64,000 nucleotides of DNA from Xanthobacter autotrophicus Py2 (GTDB taxonomy: Bacteria; Pseudomonadota; Alphaproteobacteria; Rhizobiales; Xanthobacteraceae), in NCBI GenBank assembly GCA_000017645.1, contig CP000781.1, positions 1,206,001-1,270,000 on the forward strand. The letters are read 5' to 3'. The notes beneath the pieces are model-generated. The model ran no database searches. It was not told the DNA's origin and saw only the letters and a program-made list of their open reading frames with translations. Both the position numbers and the translations under genes were made by a program. Each line of letters begins with the position of its first letter. Position 1 is the stretch's first letter. Positions 26,339 to 34,857 of this stretch are shown here, piece by piece.

Positions 26339-28162
26339 TCACAGCCCCGCCTGGGTGGCGAGGCGGTCGATGTCGGCGAGGGTCAGCGCGCCCACGCGGC
26401 GCGATCCCGGCAATTCGCGGCCGTCCGGATCGAGGAGGAACAGGGTCGGCGGGCCGATGACCTCGTAGCGGCCCATGAGGGCGCGCGCGCCGTCGCCATA
26501 CCGGGTCACGTCCACGGCGATGCGTTCGAGCCCGGACAGGCGCGCGGCCACAGCGGGCTCCGCCATGGTCGTCTCGTTGGACTTGCAGACCGTGCACCAG
26601 TCGGCGGTGAAGGAGACGAGCGTCGGGCGGCCATGCTGACCGGCCGCGGCGAGCGCGCGCGCCAGAGCGGGGGGAGAGGACACCCGCACTTCCCGCTCCG
26701 CCGCAGCGGCGGGGCGGGCCGGTGCTGCGAGAAAGGCGAGAGGCCGCAGCGGATCGCTGGCCCCGCCGGCGGCTCCGACCAGGAGCAGGAGCCCGGCCGC
26801 CACGGCGGCGATGCCCGCCGTCTTGCCGATGCGGCGGCCGGCATCGGCGTCGGAGGCCAGCGCATCGAAGCCGCCGGCGAACACGCCGAGGCCGATGGCG
26901 AGAAGGCCGTAGAGGGCAAGGCCGGCAGAATCTGGCAAGACGCGCGCCGCGAGCCATGCGGCGATGGCGAGGAAGAGCACGCCGCAGCCTTGCTTGACGG
27001 CGAGAAGCCAGCGTCCCGACCGGGGCAGGATCTGCGCGCCGAACGCACCCACCGCCACCAGCGGCGCCGCCATCCCGAGGCCGAGCATGAACAGGGCGGA
27101 GGCGCCGCGCGCGGCATCGCCCGTCTGCGCCGCATAAAGCATGGCGGCGGCGAGCGGCGGCGTCACGCACGGCCCCACCACCAGCGCCGAAGCGAAGCCC
27201 AGCCCCGCCGCTCCCGCGATGGAGCCGCTCCCGCCCGACGGCAGCCGTGCGGCCAGCGCAGACGGGATTGCGAGATCGAAGAGGCCGACCATCGCGCCGG
27301 CCAGCACGGCGAACACCGCAGCCATCAGGCCGATGGCCCACGGCGTCTGCAGCGCAGCCTGCAGGTTGGCGCCGGTCCAGGCAGCGCCCATGCCGAGCAC
27401 GCCATAGGCGGCGGCCATGGCCAGTCCATAAGACCCGGACAAGACGAGGCCGCGGGCCGGTGTCGGCTTCGCGCCGCCGCCGGCGAGGATGCCGGAAAGG
27501 ATCGGCAGCATGGGGAAGACGCAAGGGGTGAAGGCGAGCAGCAGGCCGAGGCCGAAGAAGGCCCCGAGCAGGGGCAACAGGTCCCTGCGGAACAGCGCAT
27601 CTAGGGCGGCGGGCTGCGCGGGGGTCCCGGGCGCTGCGGCAGGCTTGGGCGGGGGCGCGGCGGTCCCCCATTGATCCACCGGCGACGCTTCGACGCGCGG
27701 ACGGGCCGCGGTGATCGTCAGCGTGGCGAGGTCTATTTGCCGCGTGACAGCGGGGTAGCAGACCCCCTGCTCGGCGCAGCCCTGAAACGAGAGTTCCAGC
27801 GCCCCGGTCTCCGGCAGGGCAGGCGCGCTGGCCGTGACGGACCGGTGATAGATGTCCACCGGCCCGAAGTTCGGATCGTCCTTCTCTTCGCCCGGCGGCA
27901 GTGTGAGAGGGACAGCGGTGCCGTCCTTCCCGGCCTTCAGGCTCTCGCGATAGAGATAGGTGCCCGGCGCGATGCGCCAGCTCAGGGAGAGGGTGCCGTC
28001 GGTCGCCCGTGTCGCGGAGACGGTGAAGGCCTCGTCCGCCTTCAGGATGCCGCCCTGCGCCAGCACAGGGGCGGCGCCGGTGGCCCACAGCACGACCACC
28101 ACCAGCGTGGCGAGTGCGCGGCGGAGGGGCGACAGGGGAGAGCGAGGCGGGTTCGCGACCAT
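26339..28162 (-). CDS. dsbD: DsbD-type thiol:disulfide interchange protein
   Basis: A 607-residue protein that moves electrons from cytoplasmic thioredoxin to periplasmic partners. The signal peptide (ALATLVVVVLWATGAAPVLA) is followed by the alpha domain with the Cys pair in GCAEQGVCYPAV. Eight membrane segments carry the central Cys pair in FTPCVFPMLPILSG and VGPCVTPPLAAAML. The C-terminal gamma thioredoxin domain has SFTADWCTVCKSNE. The start is set at 28162 rather than 28183, because the upstream ATG falls inside the regulator box at 28183-28200. First gene of the dsbD-dsbA-ldt operon, divergent from a two-component system that probably controls it. Confidence 0.9.
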   Translation of the reverse strand: MVANPPRSPLSPLRRALATLVVVVLWATGAAPVLAQGGILKADEAFTVSATRATDGTLSLSWRIAPGTYLYRESLKAGKDGTAVPLTLPPGEEKDDPNFGPVDIYHRSVTASAPALPETGALELSFQGCAEQGVCYPAVTRQIDLATLTITAARPRVEASPVDQWGTAAPPPKPAAAPGTPAQPAALDALFRRDLLPLLGAFFGLGLLLAFTPCVFPMLPILSGILAGGGAKPTPARGLVLSGSYGLAMAAAYGVLGMGAAWTGANLQAALQTPWAIGLMAAVFAVLAGAMVGLFDLAIPSALAARLPSGGSGSIAGAAGLGFASALVVGPCVTPPLAAAMLYAAQTGDAARGASALFMLGLGMAAPLVAVGAFGAQILPRSGRWLLAVKQGCGVLFLAIAAWLAARVLPDSAGLALYGLLAIGLGVFAGGFDALASDADAGRRIGKTAGIAAVAAGLLLLVGAAGGASDPLRPLAFLAAPARPAAAAEREVRVSSPPALARALAAAGQHGRPTLVSFTADWCTVCKSNETTMAEPAVAARLSGLERIAVDVTRYGDGARALMGRYEVIGPPTLFLLDPDGRELPGSRRVGALTLADIDRLATQAGL

Positions 28163-28182
28163 GACGCTCCCTCGGATGTCCA

Positions 28183-28200
28183 CCTTAAGCGGGCCTTAAG
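28183..28200. promoter_or_regulatory. PmrA/OmpR-type direct-repeat box
   Basis: CCTTAAG at 28183-28189 and again at 28194-28200, an 11-bp periodicity in the same orientation. This equals one helical turn and matches the CTTAAG-N5-CTTAAG pattern bound by PmrA/BasR-like response regulators. It sits midway between dsbD and the response regulator gene, which starts at 28238. Confidence 0.65.
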
Positions 28201-28237
28201 GTCGGGATAGAAGGGAAGGGGCGAGGAGAGCGGTCTG

Positions 28238-28900
28238 ATGCGCATACTGGTCGTCGAGGACGATCCGGTCCTGATGGACGGGCTCAAGGTGGGGCTCGGC
28301 CTCGCGGGAGCAACGGTGGATGAGGCGACGACCTGCGCCGATGCGCGGGCGGCGCTCGCGGCCGGCCGGTTCGATGCGGTGGTGCTCGACGTGATGCTCC
28401 CGGATGGCTCCGGCCTCGACGTGCTCGCCGGCCTGCGCGCGCGGGGCAACGCAACGCCCGTCCTCCTGCTCACCGCCCTCGACGAGGCGCCGGACCGGGT
28501 GCGGGGCCTCGACGGCGGCGCTGACGACTATCTGGGCAAGCCCTTCGACCTCGACGAACTGAACGCCCGCGTGCGCGCCATCGCCCGCCGCGGCCATGGC
28601 CGGGCCGGCCCGCTGCTCAAGGCGGGCGCGCTGGTGCTCGATCCCGCCACCCTCGCTGCGACGCTGGATGGGCTGCCCATCGCCCTGTCGCGTCGGGAGT
28701 TCGCGGTGCTCTCCGCGCTCATGGAGCGGCCGGGCGTGATCCGCTCCCGGATGGAGATCGAGGAGCGGCTCTACGGCTGGCAGGAGGAGGTGGAGAGCAA
28801 CGCGGTGGAGGTGCACATCCACAATCTTCGGGCCAAGGTCGGCCGCGAGACCATCGAGACCGTGCGCGGCCTCGGCTATCGCGTCAGGGGGCCGGCATGA
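28238..28900 (+). CDS. OmpR/PhoB-family response regulator
   Basis: A 220-residue two-domain regulator. The receiver domain has acidic residues in VVEDDP, the phosphoryl-accepting Asp in VVLDVMLPDGSG, and Lys in DYLGKPFDLDEL. The C-terminal winged helix ends VEVHIHNLRAKVGRETIETV, with RGLGYRV. PmrA/QseB-like in layout. The gene overlaps the kinase gene by four bases (ATGA), so the two are translationally coupled. A direct-repeat box upstream suggests autoregulation and control of the divergent dsbD operon, which would make this a periplasmic redox or metal stress system. Confidence 0.92.
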   Translation: MRILVVEDDPVLMDGLKVGLGLAGATVDEATTCADARAALAAGRFDAVVLDVMLPDGSGLDVLAGLRARGNATPVLLLTALDEAPDRVRGLDGGADDYLGKPFDLDELNARVRAIARRGHGRAGPLLKAGALVLDPATLAATLDGLPIALSRREFAVLSALMERPGVIRSRMEIEERLYGWQEEVESNAVEVHIHNLRAKVGRETIETVRGLGYRVRGPA

Positions 28901-30231
28901 GCTCGCTCAAGCGCAGGCTGGTGCTGATCCTGCTGGCGGCCACGGGGGTCATCTGGCTGTGCGCCACCGGCTGGATCTACGCCTCCAGCCGCAGCGAGCT
29001 GGAGCATGTTCTGGATACCCGCCTGCAGGAGGCGGCGCGCATGGTCCACTCGCTGGTGGCCGGCGGCAACATCGCCGCCGCCGCGGCCGTGGCACAGGTG
29101 GCGAATCCGCCGGAGTCCGGCTACGAGCGCCAGCTCTCGTGCCAGATCTGGTCACTGGACGGGCGCCTCGTCGCGAAATCGGGCGGCGCGCCGGAGGAGG
29201 CGCTGGCAGGTCCTGCGGAAGGCTTCTCCGAACGCATGGTCAATGGCGAGCCGTGGCGGGTCTACACCATCCTCGATCCGGACAAGGGCGTGCGGGTGAT
29301 GGTGGGCGACCGCATCGGCCTGCGCGACCGGCTGGTGCGTGATCTGGTGGCGGGGCTGCTCGCGCCGATGATCCTCGTCGTGCCCCTGCTCGGCCTGCTC
29401 ATCTGGATCAGCGTCGGCCGTGGCCTCAAGCCGCTCCATGTCGTGGCCGGCGACATCGCCGCCCGCGACGGCGAAGACATGCGCCCCGTGGCGCCCGCCG
29501 CCGCCCCGGCCGAGATCCGCCCGCTGCTGGAGGCCATCAACGGTCTGTTCGCCAAGGTGGAGGCCGCGCGGCGGCAGGAGCGCGACGTGACCGCCTTCGC
29601 CGCGCACGAACTGCGCACACCCCTCGCCGGCCTGAAGACGCAGGCCCAGATCGCGCTCGCCGCGCACGACGCGCCGACGCGGGAGGGTGCGCTCAGGCAG
29701 ATCCTCGTCTCCGTGGACCGCACCACCCGCCTCGTGCGGCAGCTGCTGGCGCTCGCCAAGCTCGAAGGCACGCCGTCTCCGCCGCTCGAAGCCGTGGGCG
29801 AGGCCGAGGCCGGGGCGCTGCTGCGTGAGATCGTGCGCCAGACGGCGAAGCCCGGGTCGGCGCATGTGGAGGTGGACGACGCCCTCGACGCGGTGAAGCT
29901 GAAGGGCGACCACGAGGCGCTGCACCTGATGCTGCGGAACCTGCACGAGAACGCCGTCGAGCATATGGCCGGCGGCGGCACCATCGCGTGGCGTCAATGC
30001 GCCGGCGGGCTGTGCGTGGAGGACGAGGGGCCGGGCATTCCCGAGGACGAGCTGCCGCTGGTGACGCGTCGTTTCTACCGGGGCCGCAGCCGGAGCGGAG
30101 CGGGGAGCGGCCTCGGCCTCACCATCGCCACCATGGCCGCTGCCCGGGCCGGCGCCCGGCTCACGCTGGAGAACCGCCGCGATCGCGATGGCCTGAGGGC
30201 GAGCGTCGTGTGGCCGCGCGGCGCCGCCTGA
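28897..30231 (+). CDS. Sensor histidine kinase of the OmpR-family pair
   Basis: A 444-residue membrane kinase. TM1 (LVLILLAATGVIWLCATGWIY) and TM2 (APMILVVPLLGLLIWISVG) enclose a periplasmic sensor of about 110 residues with a short QLSCQIWSLDG segment, as in QseC/PmrB N-terminal domains. The HAMP region is followed by the H-box FAAHELRTPLAG, an N-box LHENAVEHM, G1 VEDEGPGIP and G2 GSGLGLTI. All catalytic motifs are intact. The stimulus is unknown; neighbours point to envelope thiol stress. Confidence 0.92.
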   Translation: MSSLKRRLVLILLAATGVIWLCATGWIYASSRSELEHVLDTRLQEAARMVHSLVAGGNIAAAAAVAQVANPPESGYERQLSCQIWSLDGRLVAKSGGAPEEALAGPAEGFSERMVNGEPWRVYTILDPDKGVRVMVGDRIGLRDRLVRDLVAGLLAPMILVVPLLGLLIWISVGRGLKPLHVVAGDIAARDGEDMRPVAPAAAPAEIRPLLEAINGLFAKVEAARRQERDVTAFAAHELRTPLAGLKTQAQIALAAHDAPTREGALRQILVSVDRTTRLVRQLLALAKLEGTPSPPLEAVGEAEAGALLREIVRQTAKPGSAHVEVDDALDAVKLKGDHEALHLMLRNLHENAVEHMAGGGTIAWRQCAGGLCVEDEGPGIPEDELPLVTRRFYRGRSRSGAGSGLGLTIATMAAARAGARLTLENRRDRDGLRASVVWPRGAA

Positions 30232-30264
30232 TGTAGCGTTTCAGGCCTTGTCGTGAAAGCCGAC

Positions 30265-30293
30265 GCGGCCCGGCAACGCTTGTGCCCGGCCGC
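30265..30293. terminator. Hairpin between kinase and cysG 3' ends
   Basis: GCGGCC (30265-30270) pairs with GGCCGC (30288-30293), with a C-C mismatch and three further pairs inside. It lies between convergent genes. Confidence 0.5.
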
Positions 30294-30379
30294 ATCAGGC
30301 TGAAGGCCGCGACCTGTCTGGTGCTCAGCCCGCGATCGGGCGATGGCATCTGTAATGCTGGCGAGGTTTCGGCGCCGTC

Positions 30380-31852
30380 TCAGCCCGTCGCGGCAACCGG
30401 CAGTGGCGGATCCCTTTCGAGGCCGGTCGCGCGGTGCTGCGCGAAGGCCCGGCCAACGCCGATGACGATCGGCTGGTCGCTGTTCATCTGGTTGACGGCC
30501 TCGCCGAGCGTCGCAAGGTCCGCGATCCGCAATTGCTGCTCGCGACGCCCAAGGCCCGCACCGACCGCGACCGGCATGGATGCAGGCACGCCGAGGCTGA
30601 TGAGGCGGTCTGCGATCTGCCCGGCGTTGCGGCCGCCCATGTAGAAAATGGTCGTGGCCGAGGGATCGGCAATCGACCGCCAGTCGAGATCCTCGGGAAG
30701 GCCGCCGTTGCGGGAATGGCCGGTCACGAAGCGGACCGATTTCGCGTGGTCGCGATGGGTCAGAGACATGCGCAGGGCCGACGCGAGCGCCACCCCAGCG
30801 GAAATGCCGGGGACGATTGCGACGGGAATGCCGGCCGCTTCCAGCATGGCAATCTCTTCGCCGGCGCGGCCGAAGATCATCGGATCTCCGGATTTGAGCC
30901 GCACCACATGGCGGCCGGCCTTGGCGAGCGTCAGCATGAGGGCATTGATGTCCTCCTGCCTGCAGCTCGGCCGTCCGCCGCGCTTGCCCACCTGGATGCG
31001 CTTCGCCTCGCGGCGGGCCAGCTCAAGCACCTCGTCGGAAACCAGATCATCAAACAGGATCACATCGGCAGACTGAAGCGCGCGAACCGCCTTCAAGGTC
31101 AACAGCTCAGCCTCGCCCGGGCCGGCGCCCACCAGCGTGACCCTGCCCGCGCTCGCACGCGATGCGCCCACCGTTCGCGCCTCCTCGAACAGCTCCTGTT
31201 CCACCTGCGGCCCCGGGGCGTCGCCGAAAGCACGTTCCGCAAGCCGCTCCCAGAAGCGCCGCCGCTCCGCGCCCGGGTTCAGGGTCGCGGCCACCCGGCC
31301 TCGGATGCGGGCCGCCAGCGCGGCCCATTCCGCCAGCGGCGGCATCAAGAGCGTCTCGATGCGCCGGCGGATGGCCTGCCCCAGAATGGGCGCTGCTCCG
31401 GTAGTGGAAATACCGATCACCACGGGAGAGCGGTTGACGATCGCGCCGAACTGGAAGCTGCAGAAGGCCGACTGGTCGATCACGTTGCAGGGCACGCCGG
31501 CTGCGGCTGCGGCTGCCGCGAACGCCGCTGCCTCCTGTTCGTCCCGCGCGTCGCAGATGGCGACGGCCGCGCCGGCGAGATCGGTCCTGTCCCACGATCT
31601 GCCGTGGTGAAGGGCGGCCGGGCCATGCCGCTCGATCAGTTTGGCGAAATCCTCGCACAGGTCTTCGTCGGACGCATGGACAAAGACCTTGGCTCCGGCG
31701 GACAGCAGCAGCTCGGCCTTCCAGCACGCGGCTGCCGAGCCGCCGGCGACGACGGCGCGCTTGCCGGCCAGATCGAGGAACACGGGCAGCACGGTGAGCG
31801 GGCGGATGCGCGCCGCGTCCTGGTCACTCGGCTGCCTGGAGATGTTTCGCAT
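30380..31852 (-). CDS. cysG: Siroheme synthase CysG
   Basis: A 490-residue bifunctional enzyme that makes siroheme for nitrite and sulfite reductases. The N-terminal Rossmann part (LPVFLDLAGKRAVVAGGSAA) is the precorrin-2 dehydrogenase/ferrochelatase. The C-terminal SAM-dependent uroporphyrinogen III methyltransferase has VGAGPGEAELLTLKAVRAL, VRLKSGDPMIFGR and VPGISAGVALASA. The start at 31852 overlaps the nasA 3' end by 29 bp; a longer frame runs upstream but lies entirely inside nasA. Last gene of the nitrate operon, supplying the cofactor of NirB. Confidence 0.93.
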   Translation of the reverse strand: MRNISRQPSDQDAARIRPLTVLPVFLDLAGKRAVVAGGSAAACWKAELLLSAGAKVFVHASDEDLCEDFAKLIERHGPAALHHGRSWDRTDLAGAAVAICDARDEQEAAAFAAAAAAAGVPCNVIDQSAFCSFQFGAIVNRSPVVIGISTTGAAPILGQAIRRRIETLLMPPLAEWAALAARIRGRVAATLNPGAERRRFWERLAERAFGDAPGPQVEQELFEEARTVGASRASAGRVTLVGAGPGEAELLTLKAVRALQSADVILFDDLVSDEVLELARREAKRIQVGKRGGRPSCRQEDINALMLTLAKAGRHVVRLKSGDPMIFGRAGEEIAMLEAAGIPVAIVPGISAGVALASALRMSLTHRDHAKSVRFVTGHSRNGGLPEDLDWRSIADPSATTIFYMGGRNAGQIADRLISLGVPASMPVAVGAGLGRREQQLRIADLATLGEAVNQMNSDQPIVIGVGRAFAQHRATGLERDPPLPVAATG

Positions 31853-34517
31853 CGATGATCCCCTTGATCTCGGCCCGACATGACCCGCAGTTGGTACCGG
31901 CCTGCGTTGCATCGCCGACGGCCTTCACCGTGCGACACCCGCTGGCAATGGCGGCGGCGATCTCGTTGCTTCCCACCCCGAAGCAGGAGCACACGATCGC
32001 CCCCTTGTCCGATTGGCCGGCGCTGGGCCTGGTGGCCAGGACCGCCAGCCGCTGCCGCTGGAGGTCGTGGCTGGTCGCAAGCTGCTCCACCAGCCAGCCA
32101 CGGGCCACGCCGACCGGCTGCGGCGCGATGAAGAGCGCACCCAGAAGCGCAGCGCCGTCGAACGCCGCGATCCGATAGCGGCCCGCTCCAACGTCGTTGT
32201 AGGCCAGGATGTCCACATGTTCCCCGCCGCCGAACAGCCGCAGGGCAAAGGCGTGCCAGTCGTCCTTGGCCTGCCCGAACGCAAGTTCCAGCCGCCAGCC
32301 GCCGGTGCATCTGGCGATCGCCCAATAGTCGGCCGGGATGTCCGCCGGCTTGCGGGCCACGACCGCAAAGCCGTAGGCCGCGGCATTGAAACTGGCCAGC
32401 GATGCCCGCGCCTGCTTCAGCGCAGGCTGGCCCGAGACCGGGTCGGTGACGGCATCGACCAGCGCATCAATGCGGGCGTTGGAGGCGAACCGGTCGTTCC
32501 AGTGCATCGGCACGAACACCGAGCCGCGACGCTGGCGATTGGTGATCAGGGCGCGCGCGATGGCCTGCGCCGGACCCTTGGACAGCCGCACGAGGCTCGC
32601 TTCCGCGATGCCGCTCTGGACCGCATCGTCCGGATGAATTTCCACGAACGGCTCTGCCATGTGCTGGGACAGGCGGGGGCTTTTTCCCGTCCGCGTCATG
32701 GTGTGCCAGTGATCCCGCACGCGACCGGTGTTCAGGATGAAGCCTTGATCGGTCGGCTCCTGCGCCGGCAGCCTTGCCAGCGGGCCGGTACCGGCCCGGG
32801 CCTCGCGCGGGGCCACGAAGCGTCCCTTGCCCTCCGGCGTGAAGAAGCCTCCGGCGGCGAAGAAGCGCTCCGTACCGGTGACCGCCCCGCGGCGTTGGGG
32901 CCACTGGAAGGGAGCGAGCGCCTCATAGCCGACGGCGTCGATCCCGGCATGAGCCCCGATGTCGAAATCCCGCTCGCCGTCATTCTCGAAGGCCGACAGG
33001 GCGGCGTGTTCGGCAAAGACCTCGGCGGCGGTGGTGTAGGAAAAGCCTTCGGCAAAGCCCATGCGTCGCGCCACATCGGCCATGATGTCCCAATCCGGCC
33101 GGGCCGAGCCCGGCAGCGGCAGGAACGGACGCTGCCGCGAGATCCGCCGCTCCGAATTGGTGACCGTGCCATCCTTCTCGCCCCAGGCGGCTGCCGGCAG
33201 CAGGACGTGGGCTACGCGCGTGGTGTCGGTGTCGGCGAGGACATCGGAGACCACGACGAAGGGGCAGGCGGCAAGCGCCGCCCTGACACGGTCGGCCTCG
33301 GGCATCGAATCCACCGGGTTGGTCCCGGCGATCCAGACGGCCTTGATGTGGCCCTGGCCAATGGCTTCGAACATCTCCACGGCCTTGCGGCCCGGCCGCG
33401 TGGCGACGGTGGGCGCCTGCCAGAAGCGTTGAACCCGCGCGCGATGGGTTTCGTTCTCGATATCCATATGGGCGGCGAGCATGTTGGCCATGCCTCCGAC
33501 CTCGCGACCGCCCATCGCGTTGGGCTGGCCGGTGACGGAAAAGGGCGAGGCGCCCGGCTTGCCGATCCGGCCGGTGGCCAGATGGCAATTGATGATCGCA
33601 TTGACCTTGTCGGTTCCGGTTTCCGACTGGTTGACGCCCTGGCTGTAGACCGTGACGGTGCGCTCGGTGCGGGTGAAAAGGGAATAAAATTCAATAAGCT
33701 GAGAGGGGGCGATGCCGCACTTTCGACTGACCGCCCGGAGGTCTTGCGCGCCGAAGCGCAGCGCCTGTGCCGCCCCTGTCGTGAAATTCGAAATATAGGA
33801 ATAGTTGAGCGCACCGGTGTTCGCGATCCAGCTCAGAAGGCCGCCGAACAACGCCACGTCGCCGTCGGGCGAGATCGCCAGATGCATGTCGGCGATGTCC
33901 GCCGTCATGGTGCGGCGCGGGTCGATCACGACGATCTTGAGCGAGGGGCGCCGCTCTTTCTCCGCGGCGATGCGCTGGTAGAGCACCGGATGGCACCAGG
34001 CGAGGTTCGAGCCCACCAGCACGATCAGGTCTGCGAGCTCGAGGTCTTCATAGTTGCCGGGCACGGTGTCGGTGCCGAAGGCGCGGCGGTGGCCGGCCAC
34101 GGACGAGGCCATGCAAAGCCGCGAATTGGTGTCGATGTTGGCGGAGCCGATGAACCCCTTCATCAGCTTGTTGGCGACGTAATAATCCTCGGTCAGAAGC
34201 TGGCCGGAGACGTAGAAGGCCACCGAGTCCGGGCCGTGTTCGGCGATGGTGGATGCAAACCGCGCGGCCACCAGATCGAGGGCCTCGTCCCAGTCTGCCG
34301 GCCGGCCGTCGATGTGCGGGCGCAGAAGGCGCCCGTCCAGATCGATGGTCTCGGCCAGCGCCGAGCCTTTCGAGCAGAGCCGGCCGAAATTGGCCGGATG
34401 CTCGGGGTCGCCGCTCACCGAAACCGACCCGTCCGGTGTGACCGTGGCGATCACGCCGCAGCCGACGCCGCAATACGGGCAGGTGGTCTTCACGTCGTGA
34501 GCAGCACCCGTCGCCAT
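31824..34517 (-). CDS. nasA: Assimilatory nitrate reductase catalytic subunit
   Basis: An 897-residue cytoplasmic molybdopterin enzyme that reduces nitrate to nitrite. An N-terminal [4Fe-4S] site (TCPYCGVGCGV with a further Cys in GRLCSKG) is followed by the Mo-bis-MGD domains and the molydopterin-dinucleotide domain near GFILNTGRVRDHWHTMTRTG. The C-terminal BFD-like domain, IVCSCFGVGSNEIAAAI with TNCGSC, adds a [2Fe-2S] cluster as in NasA/NasC proteins with ferredoxin- or NADH-linked electron supply. No separate FAD subunit gene is present in the operon. It directly follows nirD (1 bp gap) and overlaps cysG. Confidence 0.95.
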   Translation of the reverse strand: MATGAAHDVKTTCPYCGVGCGVIATVTPDGSVSVSGDPEHPANFGRLCSKGSALAETIDLDGRLLRPHIDGRPADWDEALDLVAARFASTIAEHGPDSVAFYVSGQLLTEDYYVANKLMKGFIGSANIDTNSRLCMASSVAGHRRAFGTDTVPGNYEDLELADLIVLVGSNLAWCHPVLYQRIAAEKERRPSLKIVVIDPRRTMTADIADMHLAISPDGDVALFGGLLSWIANTGALNYSYISNFTTGAAQALRFGAQDLRAVSRKCGIAPSQLIEFYSLFTRTERTVTVYSQGVNQSETGTDKVNAIINCHLATGRIGKPGASPFSVTGQPNAMGGREVGGMANMLAAHMDIENETHRARVQRFWQAPTVATRPGRKAVEMFEAIGQGHIKAVWIAGTNPVDSMPEADRVRAALAACPFVVVSDVLADTDTTRVAHVLLPAAAWGEKDGTVTNSERRISRQRPFLPLPGSARPDWDIMADVARRMGFAEGFSYTTAAEVFAEHAALSAFENDGERDFDIGAHAGIDAVGYEALAPFQWPQRRGAVTGTERFFAAGGFFTPEGKGRFVAPREARAGTGPLARLPAQEPTDQGFILNTGRVRDHWHTMTRTGKSPRLSQHMAEPFVEIHPDDAVQSGIAEASLVRLSKGPAQAIARALITNRQRRGSVFVPMHWNDRFASNARIDALVDAVTDPVSGQPALKQARASLASFNAAAYGFAVVARKPADIPADYWAIARCTGGWRLELAFGQAKDDWHAFALRLFGGGEHVDILAYNDVGAGRYRIAAFDGAALLGALFIAPQPVGVARGWLVEQLATSHDLQRQRLAVLATRPSAGQSDKGAIVCSCFGVGSNEIAAAIASGCRTVKAVGDATQAGTNCGSCRAEIKGIIDAKHLQAAE

Positions 34518-34518
34518 G

Positions 34519-34857
34519 TCACGCGACCTTCGCTATGGCGGCTTCGAGGCCGATGAAGATCTGGTCGTGCTCGACCTTCACCGGGAAGGTCTTCACCGAG
34601 CCCTCGTCGGCGCCCGTCGCCTGGCCCGATTCCAGCGCGATGGTCCAGTTGTGCATGGGGCAGGTCACGGCTGCGCCGTGCACGATGCCCTGGCTCAGCG
34701 GGCCGCCCTTGTGGGGGCAGCGGTCCTCGATGGCGAAGATCTGGTCATCGACGGTGCGGAACACGCCGATCCGGCCGTTAGGCGTCGTCACGCAGCGCGC
34801 GCCGCGGCTGGGAATGTCGCTGATGGAGCCGATTGCAATCCAGTTCACCACCGTCAC
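34519..34857 (-). CDS. nirD: Nitrite reductase (NADH) small subunit
   Basis: A 112-residue Rieske-type subunit. It retains the cluster-binding pairs CPHKGG and CPMHNW, so unlike cluster-less NirD proteins it probably holds a [2Fe-2S] centre. Overlaps the nirB stop by four bases (ATGA). Confidence 0.93.
   Translation of the reverse strand: MTVVNWIAIGSISDIPSRGARCVTTPNGRIGVFRTVDDQIFAIEDRCPHKGGPLSQGIVHGAAVTCPMHNWTIALESGQATGADEGSVKTFPVKVEHDQIFIGLEAAIAKVA

Noticed and set aside
32013..34556. An 847-codon plus-strand frame opposite nasA
   Set aside because: Same artefact of high third-position GC; nasA on the other strand is certain.
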